A stretch of 64,000 nt of DNA, from positions 186,001-250,000 of the forward strand of contig NZ_JACYXK010000029.1 of the NCBI RefSeq assembly GCF_014842975.1, given 5' to 3'. The stretch's first letter is position 1. Every line of letters starts with the position of its first letter. Under the pieces are notes generated by a model, which was not told where the DNA came from, did no database searches, and saw nothing but the letters and a program-made list of their open reading frames with translations. Made by a program: the position numbers and the translations under genes. Shown here in pieces: positions 1 to 8,387 of the stretch. The DNA is from Rhodanobacter sp. DHB23 (GTDB lineage Bacteria > Pseudomonadota > Gammaproteobacteria > Xanthomonadales > Rhodanobacteraceae).

Positions 1-386
1 CCGTGACCTTGACCCCCGTCATGGTGTCGAGCCTGGCCGCCTCCGGTGCCAAGGCAGGCGCCACTGCCTTCACCCTCAACCTCAGCAACTGCGACGCGAA
101 CGCCACCCAGGCCCAGCTGAGCTTCACCAGCGGCGCCAACAACGCCTCCGACGGCAACCTCAAGAACAGCACCAGCACCGGCAGCGCCGGCAACGTCGAG
201 GTCCAGCTGCTGGCCGGCGGCACCAGCGGCAGCGTCATCAACGTCAGCAGCAACACCAATGCCCCGGCCGTCTCGCTCAGCAGCGGCTCGGGCAGCACCA
301 ACATGGCCGCCCAGTACTACGCCACAGGCGTAGCTACGGCCGGCCTGGTCAGCACCAGCGCCAGCGTGACCTTCACCTACCAGTAA
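1..386 (+). CDS. Type 1 fimbrial major subunit (FimA-like), 5' end outside window
   Basis: C-terminal 127 or so residues of a pilin; the reading frame is open to the left edge, so start codon, signal peptide and the first Cys of the pilin disulphide are outside the window. Visible features are one Cys in a LSNCDA motif, a Ser/Thr/Gly/Asn-rich beta-sheet body, the AAQYYATG motif near the end and the C-terminal alternating beta-zipper strand ending SVTFTYQ, all typical of type 1 pilins that a chaperone binds by donor-strand complementation. It lies 88 bp before a fimbrial chaperone gene, followed by usher and tip adhesin, so it is the likely major shaft subunit, exported to the periplasm and polymerised at the outer membrane. 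The first in-frame GTG at position 3 is not a credible start. Confidence 0.85.
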   Translation, partial: VTLTPVMVSSLAASGAKAGATAFTLNLSNCDANATQAQLSFTSGANNASDGNLKNSTSTGSAGNVEVQLLAGGTSGSVINVSSNTNAPAVSLSSGSGSTNMAAQYYATGVATAGLVSTSASVTFTYQ

Positions 387-474
387 GCGCCACCGCGTGC
401 CGCAGCCGCCCGAAACCGGCTGCGGCACGCCTTCGCGTCACCCCCGGCATCCGGCCCGGCAGGGATATTCCTCG

Positions 475-1221
475 ATGAAAAACCTCTACTGCACCCTGGG
501 CGCAGCCTTGGCCGCGCTCGTCGTCGGCATCGGCCCGGCCCATGCCAGCGTCATCGTGGGCGGTACCCGCGTGGTGCTTCCCGCCCAGCAGAACGAAGTC
601 ACCGTGCGCCTGACCAACGACAGCGACCACCCTGCCCTGGTCGAGGCATGGATCGACGCGGGCGACCTGAATTCGGCGCCGGACAACGCCAATTCGCCCT
701 TCCTGATCACGCCGCCGCTGTTCCGCATGGACGCGCACAAGGACCAGAACCTGCGCATCATCTACACCCAGAGCGCCCAGCCGCTGCCGGCCGACCGCGA
801 GTCGCTGTTCTGGCTGAACGTGCTGGAGGTGCCGCCCAAGCCCAGTGGCCCGCAGGCCGCCGGCCAGAATTACCTGCAGTTCGCGATACGTTCGCGGCTG
901 AAACTGTTCTACCGCCCGGCCAGCCTGCCGGGCGACGCGATGAAGGCACCCGACAAGTTGACCTTCAAGGCCGCCGGCACCCCGGATGCCGCGCTGGAAG
1001 CGCACAACCCCACGCCGTACTACGTCACGATCAGCAAACTCTCGCTCGGTCCCGGTGGCAAGACCATCGACGGCGCCAGCGGCATGGTGGCGCCGTTCGG
1101 CGACCTGCGCCTGCCGCTCAAGGGGCTGGCGCAGGCACCGGCCGCCGGCACGCCCGTCGCATTCACCACCATCGACGACTACGGCGCGGCCGACGTCCAC
1201 AAGGGCACCGTGACACCGTGA
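475..1221 (+). CDS. Periplasmic fimbrial chaperone (PapD/FimC family)
   Basis: 248 residues. Residues 1-24 form a signal peptide ending AHA; the mature protein starts SVIVGGTRVVLP, the G1/A1 edge strand of the PapD immunoglobulin fold. Family-typical subunit-anchoring residues are visible: Arg32 in TRVVLP and Lys143 in RSRLKLFYRP. The SLFWLNVLEVPP segment matches the conserved core of the first domain. The chaperone caps and folds pilins in the periplasm and hands them to the usher. The ATG at 475 was chosen over an upstream in-frame ATG at 397 because it gives a proper signal peptide. The stop overlaps the GTG start of the usher gene (GTGA), so the two are translationally coupled. Confidence 0.95.
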   Translation: MKNLYCTLGAALAALVVGIGPAHASVIVGGTRVVLPAQQNEVTVRLTNDSDHPALVEAWIDAGDLNSAPDNANSPFLITPPLFRMDAHKDQNLRIIYTQSAQPLPADRESLFWLNVLEVPPKPSGPQAAGQNYLQFAIRSRLKLFYRPASLPGDAMKAPDKLTFKAAGTPDAALEAHNPTPYYVTISKLSLGPGGKTIDGASGMVAPFGDLRLPLKGLAQAPAAGTPVAFTTIDDYGAADVHKGTVTP

Positions 1222-3983
1222 CCCTGCGGCGCGCCCCGCTTCGTCGCCACCCGACCGGGCGCCATGCGGCGCTCGCGGTGGCGTGCGGCCTGGCGTTGGG
1301 CGTCGCCATGGGTTATCCGCGTCCGGCAGGAGCCGCCGATGCCAGCGCACCGGCCGACGCCAGCGCCGAAGGCGGCCTCGCCAACTTCGACCGCAGCATG
1401 CTGGCCGGCGCCGGCCGCGGCACGGCCGACCTCTCGCGCTTCGAGCACGGCAATCCCGTGCTGCCCGGCCTCTACAACCTCGACATCTACCTCAACAAGA
1501 ACTGGGTGGGGCGCATGGACGTGCGCTTCACTGCGCCGTCCGCCGATGCCAACGCCGCGCCCTGCGTCAGCACCGACTTGCTCGACCGCATGGGCCTGGT
1601 GCCGGCAAAGACCGACGCCGCAGCCGCGGCCGCCGCGAAGCTGGCGTCGGGTACCTGCGTGGGCCTGGGCGAGCTGATCCCCGGCGCCACGCTGTCCTTC
1701 GACATGTCCGACCTGCGCATGGACGCCAGCGTGCCGCAGGCCTACATGAACCAGCGGCCGCGCGGCTGGGTCAACCCGTCCTCGTGGGACGCGGGCGTGC
1801 CGGCGTTCCTGCTCAACTACAACTTCGACAGCTACCGCACCAGCAACGGCGGCCAGAGCCAGGACAGCACCTACCTGGGCCTGCGCTCCGGCTTCAACCT
1901 CGGCCTGTGGCAGTTCCGCCAGGACAGCACCGCCACGCTGCAATCGGGTACCGGCCAGCCCAGCCAGCGCCACTGGCACAACATCGACGCCTATGTGCAG
2001 CGCGCGCTGCCCAGCCTGGGCGCCGAACTGAGCGTGGGCGACAGCTACACCGACGGCGCCGTGTTCGACAGCTATGGCCTGCGCGGCGTGCAGCTGGCCA
2101 CCGACGACCGCATGCTGCCGCAGTCGCTGCGCGGCTACGCGCCGGTGGTGCATGGCGTGGCCTACACCAACGCCAAGGTCACCGTGACCCAGAACGGCGT
2201 GCAGATCTACCAGACCACGGTGGCGCCCGGCCCGTTCGTGATCAACGACCTCTACCCCACCGGCTACGGCGGCGACCTGGTGGTGAACGTGACGGAAGCC
2301 GATGGCCGCCAGCACAGCTTCACCGTGCCCTACGCCGCGCTGGCGCAGTCGTTGCGCCCCGGCGTCACCCGCTTCGACCTCGCCGCCGGCCAGTTGCGCG
2401 ACACCACGCTCCAGGATCGGCCCGACGTGATCCAGGCGGCGGTGCAGCACGGTTTCAGCAACCGCATCACCGGCTATGCCGGCGTGCAGGGGGCGGAAGG
2501 CTACGCCGCGGCGCTGGTCGGCGGCGCGCTCAACACGCGCTTCGGCGCGCTGGCGCTGGACGTCACCCAAGCCCATGCCAGCATCCCCGGCTACGGCACT
2601 TACAACGGGCAGAGCTACCGCATCAGCTACAGCAAGGTCCTCCCGGAAACCAACACCTCGCTGAGCGTGGCGGCCGACCGCTATTCCACCAGCGGCTTCC
2701 TCAGCCTGGGCGACGCCGAGGCCGCGCGCGACTACGCCAACCACGGCATGGACGCGCTGCAATACCAGCCGACCAACGTGCAGACCATCGCCGGCCTGCC
2801 CGTGCAGAGCCTGCTCACGCCGGCCCAGCTCGCGGCGCTGAACGGCACCACCTACAACAGCGATGCCCTGTATACCGCGCGCGGCCTGCTGCAGCAGCGC
2901 AACCGCTTCACCCTGACGCTCAACCAGCAACTGGGGAGCAACGGCGGTTCGCTCTACGCCAACGCCTCGATCAACAACTACTGGAACCAGGCGGGCAACG
3001 ACACGCAGTTCCAGGCGGGCTACAACAACCACCTCGGGCGCCTGGCCTACAACGTCTCGGTCAGCCGCGGGCGCCTGGCGCTGGGCGGCTACGACAACCA
3101 GGTGTCCTTCAACGCCACCCTGCCGCTGGGCAACACGCCGCACGCCCCCAGCATCTCGTTCAACCTCAGCCACGACAACGACGGCGGCAACCAGGAACAG
3201 GCCACCCTCAACGGCACGCTGGGCCAGTGGAACCAGTTCACCTACGGCGCCACCGCCTCGCACGGCGGCAGCGCCGCCGGCAACGCCTACAGCGCGAACG
3301 CCGGCTACAGCAGCCCTTATGCCACGTTCAACGCCAGCGTCGGCGACGGCAGCGGCTACTCGCAGGCGTCCATCGGCGCCAACGGCGCGGTGGTCGTCCA
3401 CGCGGGCGGCATCACCTTCGGCCAACCGACCGGCGACACCATCGCCATCGTGCACATGCCCGGCGCCACCGGCGCGCACATCCTCAACGCGCCTGGCCTC
3501 AGCGTGGATCACGAGGGCTACGCGCTGGTGCCCTACCTCACCCCGTACCAGCTCGACACCATCCAGGTCGATCCGCAGGGCCTGCCGCTGGGCGTGCAGT
3601 TGGACGCCACCAGCGCCGACGTGGCGCCCTACGCGGGCGCGGTGGTGAGGGTGGACTTCAAGAGCCGGGCCAGCCATGCCGTGATCGCGCGCATCCGCAT
3701 GACCGACGGCCAGCCCGTCCCGTTCGGCGCACAGGTGTTCGACGCAAAGGCGCAACCGCTGGGCGTGGTCGGGCAGGGCGGCATGGCGCTGCTGCGCGGC
3801 ATCACTGCCGGCGGGCGTTTCAGCGTGCAGTGGGACGATGAGCAGGGCGCGGCACACGCCTGCTCGTTCTCCTATACGCTGCCCAAGTCCGGCAAGAACA
3901 CGCAAACGTATCAACAGACCCAGGCGACGTGTGTCGCGGGCAGCGGGGATACGCAAAAGACAACAACAGGCAGCGCGCCATGA
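1218..3983 (+). CDS. Fimbrial outer membrane usher (PapC/FimD family)
   Basis: 921 residues, in the usual usher size range. A Leu/Ala-rich signal peptide ends near PRPAGAAD (about residue 39). Next comes the N-terminal chaperone-binding domain (FDRSML, DLSRFEHG, PGLYNLDIYLN), then the 24-strand barrel with a plug domain (region from LPQSLRGYAP to APGPFVINDLYPTG) and a C-terminal domain ending in a Cys-containing fold. It translocates chaperone-bound pilins across the outer membrane. The GTG at 1218 overlaps the chaperone stop and gives the only reasonable signal peptide; the first in-frame ATG lies too far inside. The gene ends in an ATGA overlap with the tip adhesin gene, so chaperone, usher and adhesin form one coupled operon. 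Confidence 0.95.
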   Translation: MTLRRAPLRRHPTGRHAALAVACGLALGVAMGYPRPAGAADASAPADASAEGGLANFDRSMLAGAGRGTADLSRFEHGNPVLPGLYNLDIYLNKNWVGRMDVRFTAPSADANAAPCVSTDLLDRMGLVPAKTDAAAAAAAKLASGTCVGLGELIPGATLSFDMSDLRMDASVPQAYMNQRPRGWVNPSSWDAGVPAFLLNYNFDSYRTSNGGQSQDSTYLGLRSGFNLGLWQFRQDSTATLQSGTGQPSQRHWHNIDAYVQRALPSLGAELSVGDSYTDGAVFDSYGLRGVQLATDDRMLPQSLRGYAPVVHGVAYTNAKVTVTQNGVQIYQTTVAPGPFVINDLYPTGYGGDLVVNVTEADGRQHSFTVPYAALAQSLRPGVTRFDLAAGQLRDTTLQDRPDVIQAAVQHGFSNRITGYAGVQGAEGYAAALVGGALNTRFGALALDVTQAHASIPGYGTYNGQSYRISYSKVLPETNTSLSVAADRYSTSGFLSLGDAEAARDYANHGMDALQYQPTNVQTIAGLPVQSLLTPAQLAALNGTTYNSDALYTARGLLQQRNRFTLTLNQQLGSNGGSLYANASINNYWNQAGNDTQFQAGYNNHLGRLAYNVSVSRGRLALGGYDNQVSFNATLPLGNTPHAPSISFNLSHDNDGGNQEQATLNGTLGQWNQFTYGATASHGGSAAGNAYSANAGYSSPYATFNASVGDGSGYSQASIGANGAVVVHAGGITFGQPTGDTIAIVHMPGATGAHILNAPGLSVDHEGYALVPYLTPYQLDTIQVDPQGLPLGVQLDATSADVAPYAGAVVRVDFKSRASHAVIARIRMTDGQPVPFGAQVFDAKAQPLGVVGQGGMALLRGITAGGRFSVQWDDEQGAAHACSFSYTLPKSGKNTQTYQQTQATCVAGSGDTQKTTTGSAP

Positions 3984-5098
3984 AGCTGGTCGTCACTCAT
4001 CCGCATTCCCTCTGGCGAAGACTGGGACTGTTTACGCTCGCACTGGTGATGTTGATGGGCTGCGGTCCGCGCGCAATGGCTGCGGCCACCAGTTGCACAT
4101 CTGCGGGGGGAACCCTCGATCTTCCGGCGGTCACGGTTCCCCAGAATCCAGCGGTCGGCTCATTGGTAGGTTCGCCGGCCACCGTGACCGTGACATTTAC
4201 GTGCAGCAATCTCCCGTACAGCCAACCGACGGCACCTAGCTACTACAGCGACACGGCCACCATCCAGGCCGGCAACCTCGCTCCTGCGGATGCCACTGAC
4301 AATCCAAATGGCAGCAACGGCATCATGTTCGCCACCAACCTGCCGGGACTGGCCCTGCAGTTGACCGCCAGTCCCGTCCAGGCCAACGACAGGGCCTGGG
4401 TTCGTGGCGGACCAGGCAGCACCCGGGGATTCGAGCCGGGGGCGGTAACCGCTCCGAGTTCGTCTTGGCAATGCATACAGTACAAAGGGAATGGTTCATG
4501 CTCCACGTACGGTGGCACCTACGGCGGATCCGTGAGCGAGACATTCACCGCCCAGTTGATCGTGACCGGCCCCGTGACAACGGGCACCCTCAACGCCATC
4601 AACCTGATGCAATTCAATTGGTATGTCTACGGCATCGGCCCCAGCGAGGGATATTTCGCCACTCTCGCTCTCGGCAGCACCACCGTGAAATCGGCTGCCT
4701 GTTCGGTCGCCGTCGATCCCACCGTGGTGACGCTGCCGGCGGTTCTCGCCTCGGCATTCACCGGCACGGGCGCCACTGCGGGTCAGACGCCGTTCAACGT
4801 GCAGCTGAGCTGCCAGACCGGCGCCAGCCTCTCCATCACCCTGGCCACCGCGAACCAGCAGACAGGCACCACCAGCGTGATCGCACCCACTGCAGGCAAC
4901 GGCTATGCGGGCAACGTGGGCGTGCAGCTTCTGGATGGCAAGGGCAACCCCATCACGTTCGGCACGGCGATCTCCGAGGGCGCAACGTCCAGCGGCACCA
5001 TGAATCTGCCATTCAACGCTCGCTACTACCAGACCGCACCAGGAGCGACCGCCGGCCTGGTTACCGCTACGGCCACCTACACGCTGACCTACCAGTAA
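3980..5098 (+). CDS. Fimbrial tip adhesin / minor pilin, two-domain
   Basis: 372 residues. Residues 1-34 are a signal peptide with a basic start and LFTLALVMLMG core; the LMGC sequence resembles a lipobox but the cut is more likely after AMAA, as in other fimbrial subunits. The N-terminal half (about 35-230) has four or more Cys and no family I can name; in tip adhesins this part binds the receptor. The C-terminal half begins ACSVAVDP and ends TATYTLTYQ with an ARYYQTAPGATAGLV stretch, a normal type 1 pilin domain very like the first gene of the window. Last gene of the operon, overlapping the usher stop by ATGA. Receptor specificity cannot be read from the sequence. Confidence 0.85.
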   Translation: MKLVVTHPHSLWRRLGLFTLALVMLMGCGPRAMAAATSCTSAGGTLDLPAVTVPQNPAVGSLVGSPATVTVTFTCSNLPYSQPTAPSYYSDTATIQAGNLAPADATDNPNGSNGIMFATNLPGLALQLTASPVQANDRAWVRGGPGSTRGFEPGAVTAPSSSWQCIQYKGNGSCSTYGGTYGGSVSETFTAQLIVTGPVTTGTLNAINLMQFNWYVYGIGPSEGYFATLALGSTTVKSAACSVAVDPTVVTLPAVLASAFTGTGATAGQTPFNVQLSCQTGASLSITLATANQQTGTTSVIAPTAGNGYAGNVGVQLLDGKGNPITFGTAISEGATSSGTMNLPFNARYYQTAPGATAGLVTATATYTLTYQ

Positions 5099-5160
5099 CC
5101 GCGCCCGCATGGATCGAACCGGATGGCCGGGCGACCACGCGGCGACCACAGGACCCGCGA

Positions 5161-5517
5161 TCAGTCGTAGGTACGTATCACCAGGTTCGCCGCCGACTGG
5201 CCATCCGGCCCCACCGCGTAGCTGGCGAGGTAGCCGAGCAGGCGGTCATTGGCGATGCTCGTCGCGTCCACGGCCTGCACGGTGCGCGAGTAGGTCCGGC
5301 CAGGGTCGGTCGCGGTCTGGCCGCAAACCAGACGACCGGACGGCTGCATGGCCTGGGGCGGCAAAGCGCCAACCGGGGCGACCTGCATCGCATCGGCGGC
5401 ACACGTCGGCTCCAGCACCACACCGGTGAAATTGATGCGCGCGCCGCCTTGCGCCCACGCGCCCGGCATCGCCAAGGCGATGAGCGAGCCGAGCATCCAG
5501 CGATTCCAACTGCGCAT
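5161..5517 (-). CDS. Small secreted pilin-like protein
   Basis: 118 residues if translated from the ATG at 5517 (an ATG 36 bp upstream is also in frame but gives a worse signal peptide). Signal peptide WMLGSLIALAMPGAWA, then GARINFTGVVLEPTC, which is the start of a type 1 pilin fold (FTG..V.EPTC), and a second Cys in LVCGQ, matching the conserved pilin disulphide. The end (ANLVIRTYD) resembles a terminal beta strand, but the protein is shorter than a full pilin (about 150 residues). It faces the fimbrial operon tail to tail, 62 bp away, so it is likely an accessory or regulatory pilin, not part of the same transcript. Confidence 0.65.
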   Translation of the reverse strand: MRSWNRWMLGSLIALAMPGAWAQGGARINFTGVVLEPTCAADAMQVAPVGALPPQAMQPSGRLVCGQTATDPGRTYSRTVQAVDATSIANDRLLGYLASYAVGPDGQSAANLVIRTYD

Positions 5518-5603
5518 GAGCCATCCCGGTCGGCGCGCAAAAGCGTGCGCCACGAGGGGCTGTCGGCCGCAGATCGGGCAACTTGATGGGGCATGGCGAG
5601 CCT

Positions 5604-5621
5604 GTTCGCAAAAATGCGAAC
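5604..5621. promoter_or_regulatory. Short palindrome upstream of the pilin-like gene
   Basis: GTTCGCA-AAAA-TGCGAAC is a perfect 7-bp inverted repeat with a 4-bp spacer, about 85 bp upstream of the pilin-like start at 5517. It sits in the 213-bp stretch between that gene and fpr (5518-5730), in which I see no other gene. Placement and size suit a regulator binding site, but no known motif was recognised. Confidence 0.35.
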
Positions 5622-5730
5622 CAGTTCACACTCACGTAGTTTTGACTTCGACGCCCGAGCTTTGGGTTTCTCGACACATCGCAGACAAACTTGAGGCGAC
5701 ACATGAAGTTTGCCGGCCCGGGCGTGCCCA

Positions 5731-6477
5731 TCAACGCGAGCTGATGTACTTCTCGCGGCGGATTTGCGGCACCGGCAGGCCGGACTCCTTCAGCGCATTG
5801 AAGGCCGCGTCGACCATGTTGGGATTGCCGCAGAGATAGGCGATGTCGCGCGCGGCGCACGGCGCCAGCTCGGCCAGTACACCCTGCACGTGGCCACTGC
5901 GATCGGACGCACGCGGCACGGTGCGCGGCTGGCGGCTGAGGCAGCCGTGGAAGGTGAAGCCGGGGTGGCTCTGCGCGAAGTCCTCGAACTCCTCGCCATA
6001 GAGCAACTCGGTTTCGTTGCGCGCCCCGTACAGCAGCACCACTTCGCGCCCCCCCTGCGCCAGCAGTTTTTCGATCTGCGGCAGCATCGCCCGGTACGGC
6101 GTGACGCCGGTGCCGGTGGCGAGCAGCAGGTAGCGCGGGTGCACGTCGCCCGCCTGCAGGCAGAAGCGGCCGTAGGGACCACTGGCATCGATCACGCCGC
6201 CGACCGGCAGTTCACCCAGCAGCCTGGTGGCCGCGCCGCCATCCACGTAGCTCACCGCGATCTCGATGCGTTGCACGGGCGAGCTGCCGTCGCCCACGGT
6301 GGCCACGGAGTAGCTGCGCTTGGTGGGTGCGCCGTCGTCGTAGTGGAAGTGGATCTGCAGGAACTGCCCCGGCACGAAGGCCAGTGGCTGGCCGTCGACG
6401 CGCTCGAACACGAGGTGGCGCACGGTGGGAGCCAGCATGCGGCTGTCGACGAGGCGTAGCTGGAAATGGTCTGCCAT
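5731..6477 (-). CDS. fpr: Ferredoxin/flavodoxin-NADP+ reductase
   Basis: 248 residues. FAD-binding domain with the family motif RSYSVAT (about residues 55-61) after FVPGQFLQIHF; NADP-binding domain with GTGVTPYRAM and LLYGARNETELLY. These are diagnostic for bacterial FNR of the Fpr type, a cytoplasmic flavoprotein that passes electrons between NADPH and ferredoxin or flavodoxin, often in oxidative stress defence and Fe-S assembly. The chain ends KYISSR instead of the aromatic residue seen at the end of some family members. The ATG at 6477 fits the family start; an upstream frame extension has no support. Divergent from the yadGH exporter with 89 bp between the starts. Confidence 0.92.
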   Translation of the reverse strand: MADHFQLRLVDSRMLAPTVRHLVFERVDGQPLAFVPGQFLQIHFHYDDGAPTKRSYSVATVGDGSSPVQRIEIAVSYVDGGAATRLLGELPVGGVIDASGPYGRFCLQAGDVHPRYLLLATGTGVTPYRAMLPQIEKLLAQGGREVVLLYGARNETELLYGEEFEDFAQSHPGFTFHGCLSRQPRTVPRASDRSGHVQGVLAELAPCAARDIAYLCGNPNMVDAAFNALKESGLPVPQIRREKYISSR

Positions 6478-6528
6478 GGATAATGTTCCGGAAACGGTGC
6501 GTGCGCCGGGCGGCGCAAAACGGCCCGC

Positions 6529-6534
6529 TATAAT
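6529..6534 (+). promoter_or_regulatory. Perfect -10 box (TATAAT) of the yadGH operon
   Basis: TATAAT lies 32 bp before the yadG start codon in otherwise GC-rich sequence. No good -35 hexamer is visible at 16-18 bp spacing, so the promoter may be activator-dependent or rely on the strong -10. Confidence 0.6.
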
Positions 6535-6566
6535 AGAAGGCTCGCCCATTCCGGTGCAGCCAGCCC

Positions 6567-7511
6567 ATGAGTTCCGCCCCCGCGCTCGTCGTCGACAACC
6601 TTCGCAAGACCTACGGCAACGGCGTCGAGGCCCTCAAGGGCATCAGCCTGACCGTGCAACCCGGCGACTTCTTCGCCCTGCTCGGCCCCAACGGCGCCGG
6701 CAAGTCCACCCTGATCGGCATCCTCTCCTCGCTGGTGAATTCCAGCGGCGGCGACGCGCAGGTGTTCGGCGTCTCGGTGAACCGCCAGCGCAACGAGGCG
6801 ATGAAGCTGATCGGCCTGGTGCCGCAGGAAATCAACTTCAACCAGTTCGAGAAGCCGTTCGACATCTGCGTGAACGAGGCGGGCTTCTACGGCATCCCGC
6901 GGCGGATCGCCGCCGAGCGCGCGGAGAAGTACCTGAAGGAGCTGCGCCTGTGGGACAAGGCGCAGATGCAGGCGCGCACCCTGTCCGGCGGCATGAAGCG
7001 GCGCCTGATGATCGCCCGCGCGATGATGAACGAACCCAGGCTTCTGATCCTCGACGAGCCCACCGCGGGCGTGGACATCGAGATCCGCCGCTCGATGTGG
7101 CAGTTCGTCAGCGGCATCAACGCGGCCGGCACCACGGTGATCCTCACCACGCACTACCTGGAGGAGGCCGAGCAGCTGTGCCGCAACATCGCGATCATCG
7201 ACCACGGCACCATCGTGGAGAACACCACGATGAAGCAGTTGCTCTCCAAGCTGGACGTGGAGACCTTCGTGTTCGACGTGACCGACGTGCCGGGTGAGCT
7301 GCCCGCACTGCCTGGCGTCACCCTGCGCCGCGTGGACGAGCACACGCTGGAAGCGGAGATGGCCCGCACCCACGACCTCAACTCGCTGTTCGCGGCGCTC
7401 ACCGCGCACGGCATCACGGTGACCTCGATGCGCAACAAGACCAACCGGCTGGAGGAGCTGTTCGTGCGGCTGGTGGAACAGGGCCGCAACGGCCAGGAGC
7501 AGGCCGCATGA
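6567..7511 (+). CDS. yadG: ABC-2 type exporter, ATP-binding protein (YadG family)
   Basis: 314 residues. Walker A GPNGAGKST at 40-48, signature LSGGMKRRLM, Walker B LLILDEPTAGVD and the switch His in TTHYLEEAE are all intact. Sequence and length match E. coli YadG closely along the whole chain, including the C-terminal SMRNKTNRLEELFV segment. It is the ATPase of a two-gene ABC-2 exporter; the substrate is not known for the family. Its stop overlaps the permease start (ATGA), so the two are co-translated. The start ATG at 6567 follows a TATAAT box by 32 bp. Confidence 0.95.
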   Translation: MSSAPALVVDNLRKTYGNGVEALKGISLTVQPGDFFALLGPNGAGKSTLIGILSSLVNSSGGDAQVFGVSVNRQRNEAMKLIGLVPQEINFNQFEKPFDICVNEAGFYGIPRRIAAERAEKYLKELRLWDKAQMQARTLSGGMKRRLMIARAMMNEPRLLILDEPTAGVDIEIRRSMWQFVSGINAAGTTVILTTHYLEEAEQLCRNIAIIDHGTIVENTTMKQLLSKLDVETFVFDVTDVPGELPALPGVTLRRVDEHTLEAEMARTHDLNSLFAALTAHGITVTSMRNKTNRLEELFVRLVEQGRNGQEQAA

Positions 7512-8287
7512 GCAACGCCGCCGCCAACCTGGTCGCCCTCCACACCATCGTGCGCCGCGAGATCGTGCGCATCCTGCGCATCTGGACGCAGACGCTGATC
7601 CCGCCGGCGATCACCATGACGCTGTACTTCGTGATCTTCGGCAAGCTGATCGGCAGCCGCATCGGCACCATCCAGGGCGGCTACAGCTACATGCAGTACA
7701 TCGTGCCCGGCCTGGTGATGATGAGCATCATCACCAACAGCTACGGCAACATCTCCAGCTCGTTCTTCGGCGCCAAGTTCAGCCGCGCGGTGGAGGAGAT
7801 GCTGGTGTCGCCGATGCCGAACTGGGTGATCCTCGCCGGCTACGTGACCGGCGCGGTGGTGCGCGGCCTCGCGGTGGGCGTGCTGGTGCTGTGCATCGCG
7901 CTGTTCTTCACCTCGTTGCACGTGCAGCATCCGCTGATCACCTTCGCCTCGGTGCTGCTGGGCTCGGTGATCTTCTCGCTGGCCGGCTTCGTCAACGCGG
8001 TGTACGCGAAGAAGTTCGACGACATCGCGCTGGTGCCCACCTTCGTGCTCACCCCGCTCACCTACCTCGGCGGCGTGTTCTATTCCATCCAGATGCTGGG
8101 CGAGCCGTGGCAGGCGATCTCGCGGATCAACCCCATCCTGTACATGGTCAATGCCTTCCGCTACGGCGTGCTCGGCATCAGCGACGTGCAGGTGGGCGTG
8201 GCGTTCGCGGTGATGCTGGGCTTCGTGGTGGCGCTCACCGCGTTCGGGCTGCACCTGCTGAAGCGCGGCGTGGGGCTGCGCTCGTAA
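7508..8287 (+). CDS. yadH: ABC-2 type exporter, permease (YadH family)
   Basis: 259 residues with about six membrane segments: IPPAITMTLYFVIFGKLIG, IVPGLVMMSIITNSYG, the segment near GAVVRGLAVGVLVLCIALFF, VLLGSVIFSLAGFVNAVY, LVPTFVLTPLTYLGGVFY and FAVMLGFVVALTAFGLHLL. This is the ABC-2 membrane fold of YadH, with the ERMLVSPM-like motif here as VEEMLVSPMPNW. Forms the channel for YadG in the inner membrane. Overlaps yadG by 4 bp and is followed by a REP palindrome 8 bp after its stop. Confidence 0.95.
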   Translation: MSNAAANLVALHTIVRREIVRILRIWTQTLIPPAITMTLYFVIFGKLIGSRIGTIQGGYSYMQYIVPGLVMMSIITNSYGNISSSFFGAKFSRAVEEMLVSPMPNWVILAGYVTGAVVRGLAVGVLVLCIALFFTSLHVQHPLITFASVLLGSVIFSLAGFVNAVYAKKFDDIALVPTFVLTPLTYLGGVFYSIQMLGEPWQAISRINPILYMVNAFRYGVLGISDVQVGVAFAVMLGFVVALTAFGLHLLKRGVGLRS

Positions 8288-8295
8288 CCATACCC

Positions 8296-8373
8296 GTAGG
8301 AGCGCAGCCTGCGCGCGATTGCTTTTCGCCCTGACCGGACATCGGGGCATTCGCGCACAGGGTGCGCTCCTAC
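8296..8373. repeat. GTAG-type REP palindrome, copy 1
   Basis: 78-bp imperfect inverted repeat that begins GTAGGAGCGC and ends with its complement GCGCTCCTAC. The arms pair over about 25 bp around a short loop. It fills the gap between yadH and rluF. Same family as copies at 9130, 53046 and 55018, and more distantly 41803. GTAG-ended REPs are known from Stenotrophomonas (SMAG elements) and relatives; they are usually spread by RAYT transposases, none of which is in this window. Confidence 0.85.
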
Positions 8374-8387
8374 ATCGGGATTCGAAA

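Noticed and set aside
4046-4110. Lipoprotein signal on the tip adhesin
   Set aside because: LMGC resembles a lipobox but fimbrial tip subunits are soluble; a Sec cut after AMAA fits better.
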